Numbered from the stretch's first letter, positions 18,647 through 29,760 are shown. The stretch: 53,225 nucleotides of DNA from Natronoflexus pectinivorans (GCF_004345615.1 NZ_SLWK01000019.1:1-53225); one strand, 5' to 3'. Made by a program: numbers and translations. The notes: generated by a model not told the origin, from the letters alone.

Positions 18647-19198
18647 ATGTCAAGGATAGGAAAAGCACCCATCAGCATACCCGCCGGCGTAAACGTAACG
18701 GTGAAGGATAACTTGGTTACTGTTAAAGGACCAAAAGGAGAACTTCAGCAGGAGATTCACCCTGAGATGAAAGTAGAAATCAATGACGGTGTTCTTAGTG
18801 TAGAACGTCCTTCTGAGGAGAAAAGTTTTAAATCATTACATGGTTTATATCGCTCACTTATCAACAACATGGTGGTAGGTGTATCAGAAGGTTATCAAAA
18901 GAAAATGGAACTAGTAGGTGTTGGTTATCGTGCCGCTTCTACAGGACAAATTCTTGAACTATCACTGGGATATTCACATGCCATTCATATACAGTTGCCT
19001 AAAGAAATTAAAGTGGAAGCTGTTACCGACCGGAAAAGTAATCCGATCATAACACTTGAATCCATCGATAAACAACTCTTAGGGCAGGTTTGTGCCAAGA
19101 TTCGTTCATTGCGTAAGCCAGAGCCTTACAAAGGCAAAGGTATCCGCTTTGTGGGTGAAGTGATTAGGCGTAAGGCCGGAAAGAGTGCAAAAGTTTAA
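18647..19198 (+). CDS. rplF: 50S ribosomal protein L6
   Basis: 183 aa; two-domain protein near the factor-binding site. It begins MSRIGKAPISIPAGV and ends in the block RKPEPYKGKGIRFVGE(V)IRRKAGK. It is preceded by a near-perfect Shine-Dalgarno, which sets it apart from its neighbours. Confidence 0.98.
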   Translation: MSRIGKAPISIPAGVNVTVKDNLVTVKGPKGELQQEIHPEMKVEINDGVLSVERPSEEKSFKSLHGLYRSLINNMVVGVSEGYQKKMELVGVGYRAASTGQILELSLGYSHAIHIQLPKEIKVEAVTDRKSNPIITLESIDKQLLGQVCAKIRSLRKPEPYKGKGIRFVGEVIRRKAGKSAKV

Positions 19199-19216
19199 TT
19201 TGATTAATTTAGTGTT

Positions 19217-19573
19217 ATGGCTTTTTCAAAATTAGATAGGCGATTAAAAATAAAAAGACGCGTCCGCAGCAATGTTAAGGGCACTTCAGACAGACCCCGG
19301 ATGAGCGTTTTTAGAAGCAATAAAGAGATTTCAGTGCAGATTGTTGATGACCTAAAAGGCAGTACACTTGTAGCTGCATCTTCACTGATCAAAGATATTG
19401 CCGAACAAAAAGGAACCAAAACAGATAAGGCAGCTCTGGTTGGAAAACTAATTGCTGAGCGTGCTAAAACCGCAGGCATCGAATCAGTGGTATTCGATCG
19501 TAACGGGTATCTGTATCACGGTAGAGTAAAACAATTAGCGGATGCTGCTCGCGAGGCAGGTCTTAAATTCTAA
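19217..19573 (+). CDS. rplR: 50S ribosomal protein L18
   Basis: 118 aa; binds 5S rRNA with L5. It shows the [20 protein letters not shown] start and the [20 protein letters not shown] end. rpsE starts 7 bp after its stop. Confidence 0.97.
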   Translation: MAFSKLDRRLKIKRRVRSNVKGTSDRPRMSVFRSNKEISVQIVDDLKGSTLVAASSLIKDIAEQKGTKTDKAALVGKLIAERAKTAGIESVVFDRNGYLYHGRVKQLADAAREAGLKF

Positions 19574-19580
19574 AAATATT

Positions 19581-20099
19581 ATGGCAGGAAATACAAAAAG
19601 AGTTCGTACAACTAACGACCTTGAATTGAAAGACAGATTGGTGGCCATTAACAGGGTAACCAAAGTAACTAAAGGGGGTAGAACTTTCAGCTTCTCAGCC
19701 ATTGTTGTTGTAGGTAACGAAAACGGCATTGTAGGTTGGGGACTTGGTAAAGCCAATGAAGTTACCACCGCCATTGCCAAAGGAGTGGAAGCCGCTAAAA
19801 AGAATCTGGTTAAAGTTCCTATTGTTAATGGAACCATACCTCACGAACAGGCTTTTCAATATGGTGGAGCCAGAGTTTTTATGAAACCAGCTTCTCATGG
19901 TACCGGACTGGTAGCAGGAGGTGCGATGCGTGCGGTGCTTGAAAGTGCCGGTGTTATTGACGTTCTTGCAAAGTCTAAAGGTTCATCCAACCCTCACAAC
20001 CTTGTTAAAGCAACAATTGAGGCGTTATGTGAAATGAGAGACGCTCACACTGTGGCTCAACACAGAGGAGTAGCTCTTGATAAAGTGTTTAACGGATAA
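19581..20099 (+). CDS. rpsE: 30S ribosomal protein S5
   Basis: 172 aa; part of the mRNA entry channel and decoding fidelity. The start at 19581 (MAGNTKRVR) is preferred because the longer in-frame start at 19542 lies inside rplR and adds non-homologous residues. The core [18 protein letters not shown] and the late [16 protein letters not shown] are intact. Confidence 0.95.
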   Translation: MAGNTKRVRTTNDLELKDRLVAINRVTKVTKGGRTFSFSAIVVVGNENGIVGWGLGKANEVTTAIAKGVEAAKKNLVKVPIVNGTIPHEQAFQYGGARVFMKPASHGTGLVAGGAMRAVLESAGVIDVLAKSKGSSNPHNLVKATIEALCEMRDAHTVAQHRGVALDKVFNG

Positions 20100-20110
20100 G
20101 TTATTTAGAA

Positions 20111-20287
20111 ATGGCTAAGATAAAAGTAACTCAGGTTAAAAGTAAAATCGGAGCAACCACCCGTCAGAAAAGGACTCTGGAGGCTCTCGGTTTGAAAAAA
20201 TTAAATAACACCGTAGAACATGATGACACACCTCAAATCATGGGTATGGTGGATAAAGTGAAACACTTATTGAGTGTTGAGAAATAA
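20111..20287 (+). CDS. rpmD: 50S ribosomal protein L30
   Basis: 58 aa. It begins MAKIKVTQVKSKIGA and continues RQKRTLEALGLKKLN, the diagnostic L30 core, ending HLLSVEK. It lies 11 bp after rpsE. L30 is absent from several bacterial lineages, so its presence is a useful marker. A long hairpin follows before rplO. Confidence 0.95.
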   Translation: MAKIKVTQVKSKIGATTRQKRTLEALGLKKLNNTVEHDDTPQIMGMVDKVKHLLSVEK

Positions 20288-20305
20288 TTGGTTTAACGAT
20301 ACTTT

Positions 20306-20348
20306 GAAAAACTAAAGATGTTTTTCATGAAACATCTCTTGGTTTTTC
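20306..20348 (+). promoter_or_regulatory. extended hairpin in the rpmD-rplO gap
   Basis: The outer arms GAAAAAC and GTTTTTC (20306-20312, 20342-20348) and inner arms AGATGTTT and AAACATCT (20316-20323, 20330-20337) make one long interrupted stem with a six-base loop. There is no T tract past the stem. It is a possible attenuator, processing site or protein-binding leader. Confidence 0.5.
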
Positions 20349-20367
20349 GATTTCAAACTATAGAAAA

Positions 20368-20814
20368 ATGAAACTGAACGAATTGAAACCTGCATCCGGA
20401 TCTACGCACAGCGAACGTCGCATCGGACGTGGTCAGGGTTCCGGATACGGAGGTACCTCCACACGTGGACATAAAGGTGCCAAATCCCGCTCAGGTTATT
20501 CCAAAAAAATCGGTTTTGAAGGTGGTCAGATGCCACTTCAGAGAAGGGTTCCTAAATTCGGATTTAAAAACATCAATAGAAAAGAGTACAAATCAATCAA
20601 TATTGATGTGCTTCAGGGATTGGTAGAGAAAAACGGATGGAGCGTAATTAGCCCTGAAAACCTTATGGAAGCCGGTTTAATCAGCAAGAATGACCTGGTT
20701 AAAATCCTTGGAAATGGAAGCATTTCTGCAAAAGTTGAAGTAAAAGCTCATGCTTTTTCTAAAAGTGCAGAAGCTGCCATCGAAGCAGCACAAGGAACTG
20801 TTGTGAAACTGTAG
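20368..20814 (+). CDS. rplO: 50S ribosomal protein L15
   Basis: 148 aa; a late-assembly 50S protein. The Gly-rich N-terminal GRGQGSGYGGTSTRGHKGAKSR segment and the EGGQMPLQRRVPKFGF block are both present. It precedes secY, as in most bacteria, but with a 91-bp gap carrying mutually exclusive hairpins. Confidence 0.98.
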   Translation: MKLNELKPASGSTHSERRIGRGQGSGYGGTSTRGHKGAKSRSGYSKKIGFEGGQMPLQRRVPKFGFKNINRKEYKSINIDVLQGLVEKNGWSVISPENLMEAGLISKNDLVKILGNGSISAKVEVKAHAFSKSAEAAIEAAQGTVVKL

Positions 20815-20833
20815 AATAATGAAACTGGCCATA

Positions 20834-20868
20834 CATTCAAATTACCATCATGTAATTTGAATGATGGT
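20834..20868 (+). promoter_or_regulatory. mutually exclusive hairpins upstream of secY
   Basis: Stem A pairs CATTCAAATTA (20834-20844) with TAATTTGAATG (20853-20863), 11 perfect pairs. Stem B pairs ACCATCAT (20844-20851) with ATGATGGT (20861-20868), 8 perfect pairs. They share bases, so only one can form. This switch-like layout sits 38 bp before the secY start codon. Confidence 0.55.
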
Positions 20869-20905
20869 AAGTTACATTTAGCAAAAGATTCAAAATATAT
20901 TTTAC

Positions 20906-22243
20906 ATGAAGCTATTTGAAACCATCCGTAATATTTGGAAAATCGAGGATCTCAGAAGTCGGATACTGACTACTCTGGGTTTTATCATGATTTACCGTCT
21001 GGGTTCTTTTGTTGTACTGCCCGGTATTGATCCCAATCAATTAACCGCACTGGCAGACCAAACCAGTTCTGGTGTTTTAGGATTGTTAAATATGTTTTCC
21101 GGAGGAGCATTTGCCAATGCTTCTATTATGGCATTAGGTATTATGCCATATATATCCGCTTCAATTGTAATTCAGTTGATGGGAATTGCCGTTCCCTATT
21201 TTCAGCGATTACAGCGTGAAGGTGAAAGCGGACGTAGGAAAATTAACCAGATTACCAGGTATTTAACCGTTGTGATCTTGTTGTTCCAGGCTCCAGGTTA
21301 TATTGCTAACTTATATGTACAGCTGCCTGAGAGTGCTTTTGTTACTACAGGATGGAGTTTCACAATTACCTCTACCATCATTCTTACAGCAGGTAGTATG
21401 TTTGTTATGTGGCTTGGTGAAAGAATAACTGATAAGGGTATTGGTAACGGAATTTCTCTGATCATTATGATTGGTATCATTGCCATGTTGCCTTTCTCAC
21501 TGTTTGCTGAATTTGTTTCCAGAGTTGAAGAAGGCGGAGGGTTGGTAATGTTGCTGATTGAGTTCGTATTCCTGTTCTTTGTTTTCAAAGGTGCTATTCT
21601 GTTGGTACAGGGAACACGTCGTGTTCCTGTTCAGTACGCTAAAAGAATCGTTGGAAATAAGCAATACGGCGGAGTTCGTCAGTATATACCGTTAAAGGTA
21701 AATGCTGCCGGTGTTATGCCTATCATTTTTGCCCAGGCAATTATGTTTATTCCTATTGTTTTTGCAGGATATGTAGATAGCGATGCAGCTACCGGATTTG
21801 CTGCCACTTTTGGTAATTTTACCGGATTCTGGTACAATTTCGTGTTTGCGACATTGATTATACTCTTTACCTATTTTTACACAGCTGTTACCATTAATCC
21901 GACGCAAATGGCAGAGGACATGAAGCGTAACGGTGGTTTTATACCAGGTGTAAAACCAGGTAAGAAAACAGCAGAATTTTTGGACTCAGTTATGTCAAAG
22001 ATCACTCTACCAGGTTCTTTCTGTCTGGCCTTTATAGCAATTTTGCCAGCATTTGCAATGCTTGCAGGTGTAGATCAGAATTTTGCTCAGTTCTTTGGAG
22101 GAACCTCGCTATTGATTTTGGTTGGTGTTGTGTTGGATACTCTGCAACAAATTGAGAGTCATCTGTTGATGAGACACTATGACGGACTACTGAAGACAGG
22201 ACGAATCAAAGGACGTTCTGGCGGTGGTGGAGCTGTATTGTAG
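20906..22243 (+). CDS. secY: protein translocase subunit SecY
   Basis: 445-aa inner-membrane channel of the Sec translocon, which passes exported proteins and inserts membrane proteins. About ten transmembrane helices are visible. Family blocks include the plug and TM2 region (SGGAFANASIMALGIMPYIS), the cytosolic loop RRVPVQYAKRIVG and the late cytosolic loop ending in MKRNGGFIPGVKPGKKTAEF. adk, which often follows secY, is absent; map follows directly after 22 bp. Length is normal. Confidence 0.97.
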   Translation: MKLFETIRNIWKIEDLRSRILTTLGFIMIYRLGSFVVLPGIDPNQLTALADQTSSGVLGLLNMFSGGAFANASIMALGIMPYISASIVIQLMGIAVPYFQRLQREGESGRRKINQITRYLTVVILLFQAPGYIANLYVQLPESAFVTTGWSFTITSTIILTAGSMFVMWLGERITDKGIGNGISLIIMIGIIAMLPFSLFAEFVSRVEEGGGLVMLLIEFVFLFFVFKGAILLVQGTRRVPVQYAKRIVGNKQYGGVRQYIPLKVNAAGVMPIIFAQAIMFIPIVFAGYVDSDAATGFAATFGNFTGFWYNFVFATLIILFTYFYTAVTINPTQMAEDMKRNGGFIPGVKPGKKTAEFLDSVMSKITLPGSFCLAFIAILPAFAMLAGVDQNFAQFFGGTSLLILVGVVLDTLQQIESHLLMRHYDGLLKTGRIKGRSGGGGAVL

Positions 22244-22265
22244 AAATAGAGGTAGTATATAATAA

Positions 22266-23045
22266 ATGGTTTATTTAAAGACTGACGAAGAGATTGAGTT
22301 GTTGCGGGAGAGCAATCTTCTGGTAGCAAAAACACTTGGGGAATTGGCAAAGGTCATTAAACCCGGAGTTACTACGCTCCAACTGGATAAAATTGCAGAA
22401 ACTTTTATCAGGGATCACAAAGGTGTTCCCGGATTCCTTAATTATCAAGGATTTCCGAACACTCTTTGTACTTCTGTTAATGATCAGGTGGTACATGGAA
22501 TTCCGAACGATAAGCCCTTAAACGATGGTGATATAGTTTCTATTGATTGTGGAGTTTTATTAAACGGCTTTTATGGCGATTGTGCCTATACTTTTGAAGT
22601 AGGGCAAGTTGACGAGAAGATTAGAAGACTTTTACAAACAACAAAAGAATCTTTATATAAAGGCATCGAACAGGCTTTTGAAGGAAACAGATTGGGAGAT
22701 ATTGGGCATGCTGTTCAAACCTTGTGTGAATCCAGAGGATATTCTGTTGTACGAGAGATGGTGGGACATGGAATCGGACGTAAACTGCACGAACCCCCTG
22801 AAGTACCCAACTACGGACGAAAAGGATCCGGAATTAAGTTGAGAAAAGGGATGGTTATTGCTGTGGAACCAATGATAAATCTTGGTAAAAGAGATATCAA
22901 AATGTGGAATGATAACTGGACCATCAGTACTATTGATAAAAGCATTTCTGCACACTATGAGCATACCATTGCCATAGGAAAAAATGAAGCTGATATATTA
23001 TCTAGTTTCAAATTTGTAGAAGAAGTATTAACTTTGCAGTCTTAA
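22266..23045 (+). CDS. map: type I methionine aminopeptidase
   Basis: 259-aa cytosolic metalloenzyme that removes the initiator methionine. The metal ligands can be placed: Asp in SIDCGVLLNG and in FYGDCAYTF, His in GHGIGRKLHEPP, and Glu in AVEPMIN and HYEHTIAI. The pita-bread fold has no N-terminal zinc extension. It lies 22 bp after secY and the same distance before infA. Confidence 0.96.
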   Translation: MVYLKTDEEIELLRESNLLVAKTLGELAKVIKPGVTTLQLDKIAETFIRDHKGVPGFLNYQGFPNTLCTSVNDQVVHGIPNDKPLNDGDIVSIDCGVLLNGFYGDCAYTFEVGQVDEKIRRLLQTTKESLYKGIEQAFEGNRLGDIGHAVQTLCESRGYSVVREMVGHGIGRKLHEPPEVPNYGRKGSGIKLRKGMVIAVEPMINLGKRDIKMWNDNWTISTIDKSISAHYEHTIAIGKNEADILSSFKFVEEVLTLQS

Positions 23046-23067
23046 AATCAAAAAAATAAATTGAGCT

Positions 23068-23286
23068 ATGGCTAAACAAGCCTCTATAGAACAAGACGGA
23101 ACCATCGTAGAAGCACTATCTAATGCCATGTTTCGCGTGGAATTAGAGAACGGACATGTGATCACCGCTCACATTTCCGGTAAAATGCGAATGCATTATA
23201 TTAAAATTCTACCCGGTGATAAAGTGAAGGTTGAAATGTCACCTTACGATTTAACAAAAGGTAGAATCAGTTACAGATATAAATAA
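23068..23286 (+). CDS. infA: translation initiation factor IF-1
   Basis: 72-aa OB-fold protein that blocks the A site during initiation. It starts [18 protein letters not shown] and contains [20 protein letters not shown] and [14 protein letters not shown]. This is the universal map-infA-rpmJ arrangement. Confidence 0.97.
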   Translation: MAKQASIEQDGTIVEALSNAMFRVELENGHVITAHISGKMRMHYIKILPGDKVKVEMSPYDLTKGRISYRYK

Positions 23287-23304
23287 TACTCAATACTTAT
23301 TACA

Positions 23305-23421
23305 ATGAAGGTAAGAGCATCTGTTAAAAAGCGTAGTGCCGACTGTAAAATTGTACGTCGCAAAGGCCGCTTGTATGTGATAAACAAGAAAAATCCAAAG
23401 TTTAAACAACGTCAAGGATAA
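23305..23421 (+). CDS. rpmJ: 50S ribosomal protein L36
   Basis: 38 aa; begins [15 protein letters not shown] and ends NPKFKQRQG. Of the zinc ligands of the C-plus form (Cys11, Cys14, Cys27, His32) only Cys14 remains; the others are Ser, Asn and Phe, so it probably does not bind zinc. This form is common in Bacteroidota. rpsM follows after 12 bp. Confidence 0.95.
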   Translation: MKVRASVKKRSADCKIVRRKGRLYVINKKNPKFKQRQG

Positions 23422-23433
23422 ATTTTATAGAAT

Positions 23434-23811
23434 ATGGCAAGAATTGCAGGAGTAGACATCCCGGCAAACAAAAGGGGTGAAATTGCATTGACCTATATTT
23501 ATGGAATCGGACGCAGCAAAGCGAGCACCATTTTGAAAGAAATCGGTGTAGATCCTAATATGAAGGTCAAAGAATGGCAGGATGACCAAATTACTGCTGT
23601 TCGTGAGTACATTGGCAACAATGTTAAAACCGAAGGTGAGTTACGTTCTGAAGTACAATTAAATATCAAGCGATTAATGGATATTGGTTGTTACAGAGGA
23701 ATTCGTCATCGTATTGGATTACCAGTGCGTGGACAATCTACAAAGAACAACGCTCGTACACGTAAGGGTAAAAAGAAAACTGTTGCTAATAAAAAGAAGG
23801 CTACTAAATAA
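23434..23811 (+). CDS. rpsM: 30S ribosomal protein S13
   Basis: 125 aa; a head protein contacting the P-site tRNA. It begins [15 protein letters not shown], has the [10 protein letters not shown] helix-two-turn-helix and ends in a Lys-rich tail after [10 protein letters not shown]. It starts the alpha block with rpsK, rpsD, rpoA and rplQ. Confidence 0.98.
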   Translation: MARIAGVDIPANKRGEIALTYIYGIGRSKASTILKEIGVDPNMKVKEWQDDQITAVREYIGNNVKTEGELRSEVQLNIKRLMDIGCYRGIRHRIGLPVRGQSTKNNARTRKGKKKTVANKKKATK

Positions 23812-23821
23812 TCATTAGAAA

Positions 23822-24211
23822 ATGGCAAAAAAGGCAGGATCATCTAAAAAAAGAGTTGTAAAAGTTGATGCACTTGGACAGGCGCACATTCACTCGTCGT
23901 TCAATAACATCATTGTTTCTCTTACAAACTCTAACGGCCAGGTTATCTCCTGGTCAAGTGCCGGTAAAATGGGATTCCGCGGATCAAAAAAGAACACCCC
24001 ATATGCCGCACAAACCGCTGCAGCTGATTGCGCAAAAGTAGCTTATGACTTAGGCTTGCGCAAAGTGAAAGTGTATGTTAAAGGACCGGGTAATGGTCGT
24101 GAATCAGCTATTCGTTCTATTAATTCTACCGGAATTGATATTATGGAGATCGTTGACGTAACACCAATGCCTCATAACGGTTGTCGCCCACCAAAAAGAA
24201 GAAGGGTATAA
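23822..24211 (+). CDS. rpsK: 30S ribosomal protein S11
   Basis: 129 aa; a platform protein near the mRNA Shine-Dalgarno exit. It contains [14 protein letters not shown] and ends [16 protein letters not shown], both diagnostic. A 144-bp AT-rich gap with two AAAATCAAAAATTT direct repeats separates it from rpsD. Confidence 0.98.
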   Translation: MAKKAGSSKKRVVKVDALGQAHIHSSFNNIIVSLTNSNGQVISWSSAGKMGFRGSKKNTPYAAQTAAADCAKVAYDLGLRKVKVYVKGPGNGRESAIRSINSTGIDIMEIVDVTPMPHNGCRPPKRRRV

Positions 24212-24355
24212 TTTTAATAATAACTAGTTGTTAACCATAAGTTTTTGTTTTGAATTTTGAATACTGGGTGGTTATTATAACCTTCCTTTCTATCATCTTG
24301 CGGCTGTCATATTCAATTTTTAAAATCAAAAATTTAAAATCAAAAATTTAGTAGA

Positions 24356-24961
24356 ATGGCTAGATACATTGGTCCAAAGACTAAAATTTCACGTAAATTC
24401 GGAGAACCTATTTATGGTCCCGATAAATATTTTGAAAAGAAGAACTATCCCCCAGGACAACACGGTGCAAACCGTCGCAAAAAAACCAGCGAATACGGGG
24501 TTCAGTTAAAGGAAAAACAAAAAGCCAAATATACTTACGGTGTATTGGAGAAGCAATTCCGCAATTTGTTTGAAAAAGCAAACCGATCTAAAGGTATTAC
24601 CGGTGAGGTATTACTCTCTTTGCTTGAGGCAAGATTAGATAACGTAGTTTATCGTTTGGGAATAGCTCCTACTCGTGCAGCTGCCAGACAGCTTGTTTCA
24701 CACAGACACATCACCGTAGATGGCTCAGTAGTAAACATCCCATCCTATTCACTTAAACCAGGACAATTGGTTGGTGTACGGGAAAAATCAAAATCATTGG
24801 AAGCTATTGCTAATTCATTGGCCAGCTCCAGTGTTCATAAGTTCTCATGGTTAGAGTGGGATTCAGATAAAATGGTTGGTAAGTTTATGAACCTTCCTGA
24901 AAGATCTGACATTCCAGAAAACATTAAAGAACAGTTGATCGTTGAATTATATTCTAAATAA
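24356..24961 (+). CDS. rpsD: 30S ribosomal protein S4
   Basis: 201 aa; 16S assembly initiator and entry-channel helicase component. The N-terminus [16 protein letters not shown] lacks the CxxC zinc pair. The S4 domain is [13 protein letters not shown]...[13 protein letters not shown]. In other bacteria S4 represses the alpha operon; no homologous pseudoknot is evident here, though the preceding gap is unusually long for the cluster. Confidence 0.98.
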   Translation: MARYIGPKTKISRKFGEPIYGPDKYFEKKNYPPGQHGANRRKKTSEYGVQLKEKQKAKYTYGVLEKQFRNLFEKANRSKGITGEVLLSLLEARLDNVVYRLGIAPTRAAARQLVSHRHITVDGSVVNIPSYSLKPGQLVGVREKSKSLEAIANSLASSSVHKFSWLEWDSDKMVGKFMNLPERSDIPENIKEQLIVELYSK

Positions 24962-24970
24962 TTTATTCTT

Positions 24971-25963
24971 ATGGCAATATTAGCGTTCCAAAAACCTGAT
25001 AAGGTCATCATGCTTGATGCTGATGACAAGTTCGGTCGTTTCGAATTCCGTCCTCTTGAACCAGGATATGGTATTACTGTTGGAAATGCCTTAAGAAGAA
25101 TTTTGCTCTCTTCTTTAGAGGGCTTTGCGATCACAACTGTTAAGATCGAAGGTGTTGATCATGAGTTTTCCAGTATTCCCGGGGTTGTAGATGATGTTAC
25201 CGAAATTATTATGAATCTGAAGCAGGTTCGTTTTAAACAAACTGTTGAAGATAATGACAGTGAAAAGGTGACCATCTCAATTTCAGGAAAAGAGGCGTTA
25301 ACCGCCGGGGAATTGAATAATGTATTATCAAATTTCAAGGTTCTTAACCCTGATTTGATTATTGCAAGAATGAACCCCGAGGTGAATCTTCAAATGACCA
25401 TTACGATCAATAAAGGAAGAGGTTATGTTCCGGCTGAAGAGAACCGGAATTCTGAAATGGAATTTGGAACCATCGCGGTGGATTCAATTTTTACACCTAT
25501 TCGTAATGTTCAATACTCCGTTGAAAACTATCGTGTAGAACAAAAAACCGACTACGAAAAATTGTTGGTGGAGATCAGCACCGATGGATCAATTCATCCT
25601 AAAGATGCATTAAAGGAAGCTTCTAAGATATTAATTTATCACTTCATGTTATTCTCTGATGAGAAAATTACTCTGGATACAGATGAGAAATCAGGAAATG
25701 AGGAGTTTGATGAGGAGGTTCTTCATATGCGTCAACTGTTAAAAACCAAACTTGTAGATCTTGATCTATCTGTACGTGCATTGAATTGCCTGAAAGCTGC
25801 AGATGTTGAGACTCTTGGAGAATTGGTTCAATACAACCGGAACGACTTGTTGAAGTTCAGAAATTTCGGAAAGAAATCTCTTACCGAGTTGGATGATCTT
25901 TTGGTTAATCTGAATCTGAGTTTCGGTATGGATATAACGAAGTATAAATTAGACAAGGAATAA
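24971..25963 (+). CDS. rpoA: RNA polymerase alpha subunit
   Basis: 330 aa; dimerises to start RNA polymerase assembly and contacts promoter DNA and activators. The N-terminal domain contains [14 protein letters not shown] near 39-52. The C-terminal domain begins near 250 with [16 protein letters not shown] and ends [10 protein letters not shown]. Length is normal. It lies 9 bp after rpsD and 6 bp before rplQ. Confidence 0.98.
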   Translation: MAILAFQKPDKVIMLDADDKFGRFEFRPLEPGYGITVGNALRRILLSSLEGFAITTVKIEGVDHEFSSIPGVVDDVTEIIMNLKQVRFKQTVEDNDSEKVTISISGKEALTAGELNNVLSNFKVLNPDLIIARMNPEVNLQMTITINKGRGYVPAEENRNSEMEFGTIAVDSIFTPIRNVQYSVENYRVEQKTDYEKLLVEISTDGSIHPKDALKEASKILIYHFMLFSDEKITLDTDEKSGNEEFDEEVLHMRQLLKTKLVDLDLSVRALNCLKAADVETLGELVQYNRNDLLKFRNFGKKSLTELDDLLVNLNLSFGMDITKYKLDKE

Positions 25964-25969
25964 TTAACG

Positions 25970-26572
25970 ATGAGACATAATAAGAAATTTAACCACCTGG
26001 GGAGAACCAGTTCGCATAGAAAGGCGATGCTGTCCAATATGGCATCTTCGCTGATCTTGCATAAGCGCATCAAAACCACAGTGGCAAAAGCTAAAGCATT
26101 AAGAATGTATGTTGAGCCGTTGATCACCAAATCAAAGGACGATACAACGCATTCTCGCCGTATTGTTTTCAGTCACTTACAAAATAAAGAGGCTGTATCA
26201 GAACTGTTTCGTGAGATTTCACAAAAAGTGGCAGATCGCCCGGGAGGATATACGAGAATTCTGAAATTAGGAAACCGATTTGGTGATGCTGCTGCAATGT
26301 GCTACATTGAATTAGTTGACTATAACGAGAACATGCTTGTTGGTAAAGAAGGTGCAGCAGACGAAACGAAAAAGACTCGTAGAAGCAGAAGAGGTAGTAA
26401 ATCTACCGCAAAAACTACTGAGCCTGTAGCTGCCGTAGCAGCAGATGTTGCAGAGGTTGTTGAATCCGGAGAAACTACAGAAGATAAAGTGTCTGAGGTA
26501 GAAGCCCCGGAAAGTTCCAAAGACGAAGCTGCTTCAGCAGAGTCTGACGATACTAAGGAAACTAAGGAATAG
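25970..26572 (+). CDS. rplQ: 50S ribosomal protein L17 with acidic C-terminal tail
   Basis: 200 aa. Residues 1-115 are canonical L17 ([19 protein letters not shown] at the start, [19 protein letters not shown] near 85-103). After about residue 125 come a short basic patch ([11 protein letters not shown]) and about 60 residues rich in Ala, Glu, Thr and Ser, probably disordered. E. coli L17 is 127 aa; longer acidic tails occur in Bacteroidota, and this one is at the long end (from memory). It is the last gene of the supercluster, followed by a terminator. Confidence 0.95.
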   Translation: MRHNKKFNHLGRTSSHRKAMLSNMASSLILHKRIKTTVAKAKALRMYVEPLITKSKDDTTHSRRIVFSHLQNKEAVSELFREISQKVADRPGGYTRILKLGNRFGDAAAMCYIELVDYNENMLVGKEGAADETKKTRRSRRGSKSTAKTTEPVAAVAADVAEVVESGETTEDKVSEVEAPESSKDEAASAESDDTKETKE

Positions 26573-26610
26573 TTACAGATATGAATGTATCTGTTTAGAT
26601 ATTGTTCTTG

Positions 26611-26649
26611 AAAAAAGGGATAAAGACTTATTGACTTTATCCTTTTTTT
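26611..26649 (+). terminator. terminator of the ribosomal protein supercluster
   Basis: The arms AAGGGATAAAG and CTTTATCCTTT (one bulged G) are followed by a seven-base T run. It lies 39 bp past rplQ and is the only convincing terminator after rpsL. Confidence 0.85.
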
Positions 26650-28252
<1,603 letters not shown>

Positions 28253-28278
28253 TCATTTAATATGATTATTTTGATTGC

Positions 28279-28308
28279 AAAAAGGGGCACGTAAGTCGCC
28301 CCTTTTTT
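28279..28308 (+). terminator. rho-independent terminator of eno
   Basis: AAAAAGGGGC pairs with GCCCCTTTTTT around a nine-base loop, ending in a T tract, 26 bp past the stop. Confidence 0.92.
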
Positions 28309-28449
28309 GTATATTATAAAGGAAAAGCATTTTAAAGCATTTCTGTAAAATTGATAGGGTAGGAGAACTTTTTTGATATGTTGAGTGTTTTTTATTTACG
28401 ATAATAAATCATTTTGTCATATCTTAATACCAAAATAAATTTATGAGCT

Positions 28450-29760
28450 ATGGATCAAGTTAAACAAAGGTTAAAAGAAGTAGGTGAATCAAAATCGGAA
28501 CAACTTAAGGAATTAGTCAGAGAACATGGGAATAAAGTACTTCAGGAAGTAACCATCGGACAGGTATTGTCCGGTATGAAAGGGGTTGTTGCGTTGTTAA
28601 CTGATACATCAAAACTTGATCCGTCAGAAGGAATTCGATTCAGAGGATATTCTATACCTGAGTTGCGTGCAAAGCTTCCAAAAATTAAAGAAGATGGAGA
28701 ACCTTTGCCCGAAGGGTTGTTCTACCTGATGCTTATTGGAGAAATTCCAGACAAGGCTACGGTGGATTTTATTTCACAAGAATGGGCCCGTAGAGCCCAG
28801 GGAATACCTGATCATGTATTTAAGGTAATAGATTCTTTGCCAATAACTGCACACCCAATGATTCAGTTTAATACTGCAATATTGGCCATGAGTACCGAAT
28901 CTCATTTCCGAAGAGCCTACATGGCTGGCATGGACAAAAAGGATTACTGGGATCCAATGTACGAAGGAGTAATGGATTTGATAAGCAGGTTGCCGGTAAT
29001 TACAGCTTATATATATCGCCGTTGTTTTCATGGACAAAAACATATAAAGCCAGATCCTTCACTGGATTGGGCTGGAAATCTTGCTCACATGATGGGGCAC
29101 TCCTCTGAAGAAGCAAAGCGCCTCATGCGACTTTACATGGTATTGCATGCCGACCATGAAGGTGGAAATGTTTCAGCGCATGCCACCCATCTTGTTGGAA
29201 CCGCTTTGTCAAATCCGTATTACAGCTTTTCGGCCGGTATGAACGGATTAGCTGGGCCTTTACATGGAATGGCAAACCAGGAGGTTATGCACTGGCTTGA
29301 AAAACTGATAAAAGAAATTGGGACAGAAACACCATCGGTTGATCAAATAAAAGATTATGCCATAACAACTTTGGAGCAAGGACGCGTTATACCTGGATAC
29401 GGACACGCTGTTTTAAGAAAAACAGATCCCAGATTTTCTGAACAACTAGACTTCGCAAAAAAGTACATTCCCGATGCGCCCCTCATCCAGTTGGTAAGTA
29501 AGATTTACGAGGTTGTACCTGACGTATTAGCCTCAACAGGGAAAGTAAAAAATCCCTGGCCAAATGTTGATGCCATTTCAGGCAGTTTGTTATCCAGCTA
29601 TGGGATTAAGGAGTTCCCTATTTATACAGTGCTTTTTGGAGTTTCACGATCATTGGGTGTACTAACATCTCTTATTTGGGACAGAATATACGGAATGCCA
29701 TTGGAAAGGCCTTCTTCACAAACATTTGATTGGTTTGGAGAACAGGGCAAAAATAAATAA
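28450..29760 (+). CDS. gltA: citrate synthase, eukaryotic/mitochondrial type
   Basis: 436 aa; condenses oxaloacetate and acetyl-CoA to citrate at the entry to the TCA cycle. The sequence follows the mitochondrial family, not the hexameric E. coli GltA family: LHADHEGGNVSAHATHLVG, MNGLAGPLHGMANQEV and YGHAVLRKTDPR match mitochondrial-type blocks almost residue for residue. Catalytic residues by family are His in HADHEGGN, His in PGYGHAVLR and Asp in PNVDAISG; all are present. There is no targeting peptide and no NADH-regulation domain. Similar bacterial enzymes are known, for example in Geobacteraceae. It stands alone between eno and a sensor gene. Confidence 0.93.
   Translation: MDQVKQRLKEVGESKSEQLKELVREHGNKVLQEVTIGQVLSGMKGVVALLTDTSKLDPSEGIRFRGYSIPELRAKLPKIKEDGEPLPEGLFYLMLIGEIPDKATVDFISQEWARRAQGIPDHVFKVIDSLPITAHPMIQFNTAILAMSTESHFRRAYMAGMDKKDYWDPMYEGVMDLISRLPVITAYIYRRCFHGQKHIKPDPSLDWAGNLAHMMGHSSEEAKRLMRLYMVLHADHEGGNVSAHATHLVGTALSNPYYSFSAGMNGLAGPLHGMANQEVMHWLEKLIKEIGTETPSVDQIKDYAITTLEQGRVIPGYGHAVLRKTDPRFSEQLDFAKKYIPDAPLIQLVSKIYEVVPDVLASTGKVKNPWPNVDAISGSLLSSYGIKEFPIYTVLFGVSRSLGVLTSLIWDRIYGMPLERPSSQTFDWFGEQGKNK

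Noticed and set aside
19542-19580. Longer rpsE start inside rplR
   Set aside because: It adds 13 non-homologous residues and overlaps rpl[10 protein letters not shown] is the normal S5 start.
24212-24355. S4-binding leader before rpsD
   Set aside because: The gap is AT-rich with simple AAAATCAAAAATTT duplications; I could not build a convincing pseudoknot or conserved stem.
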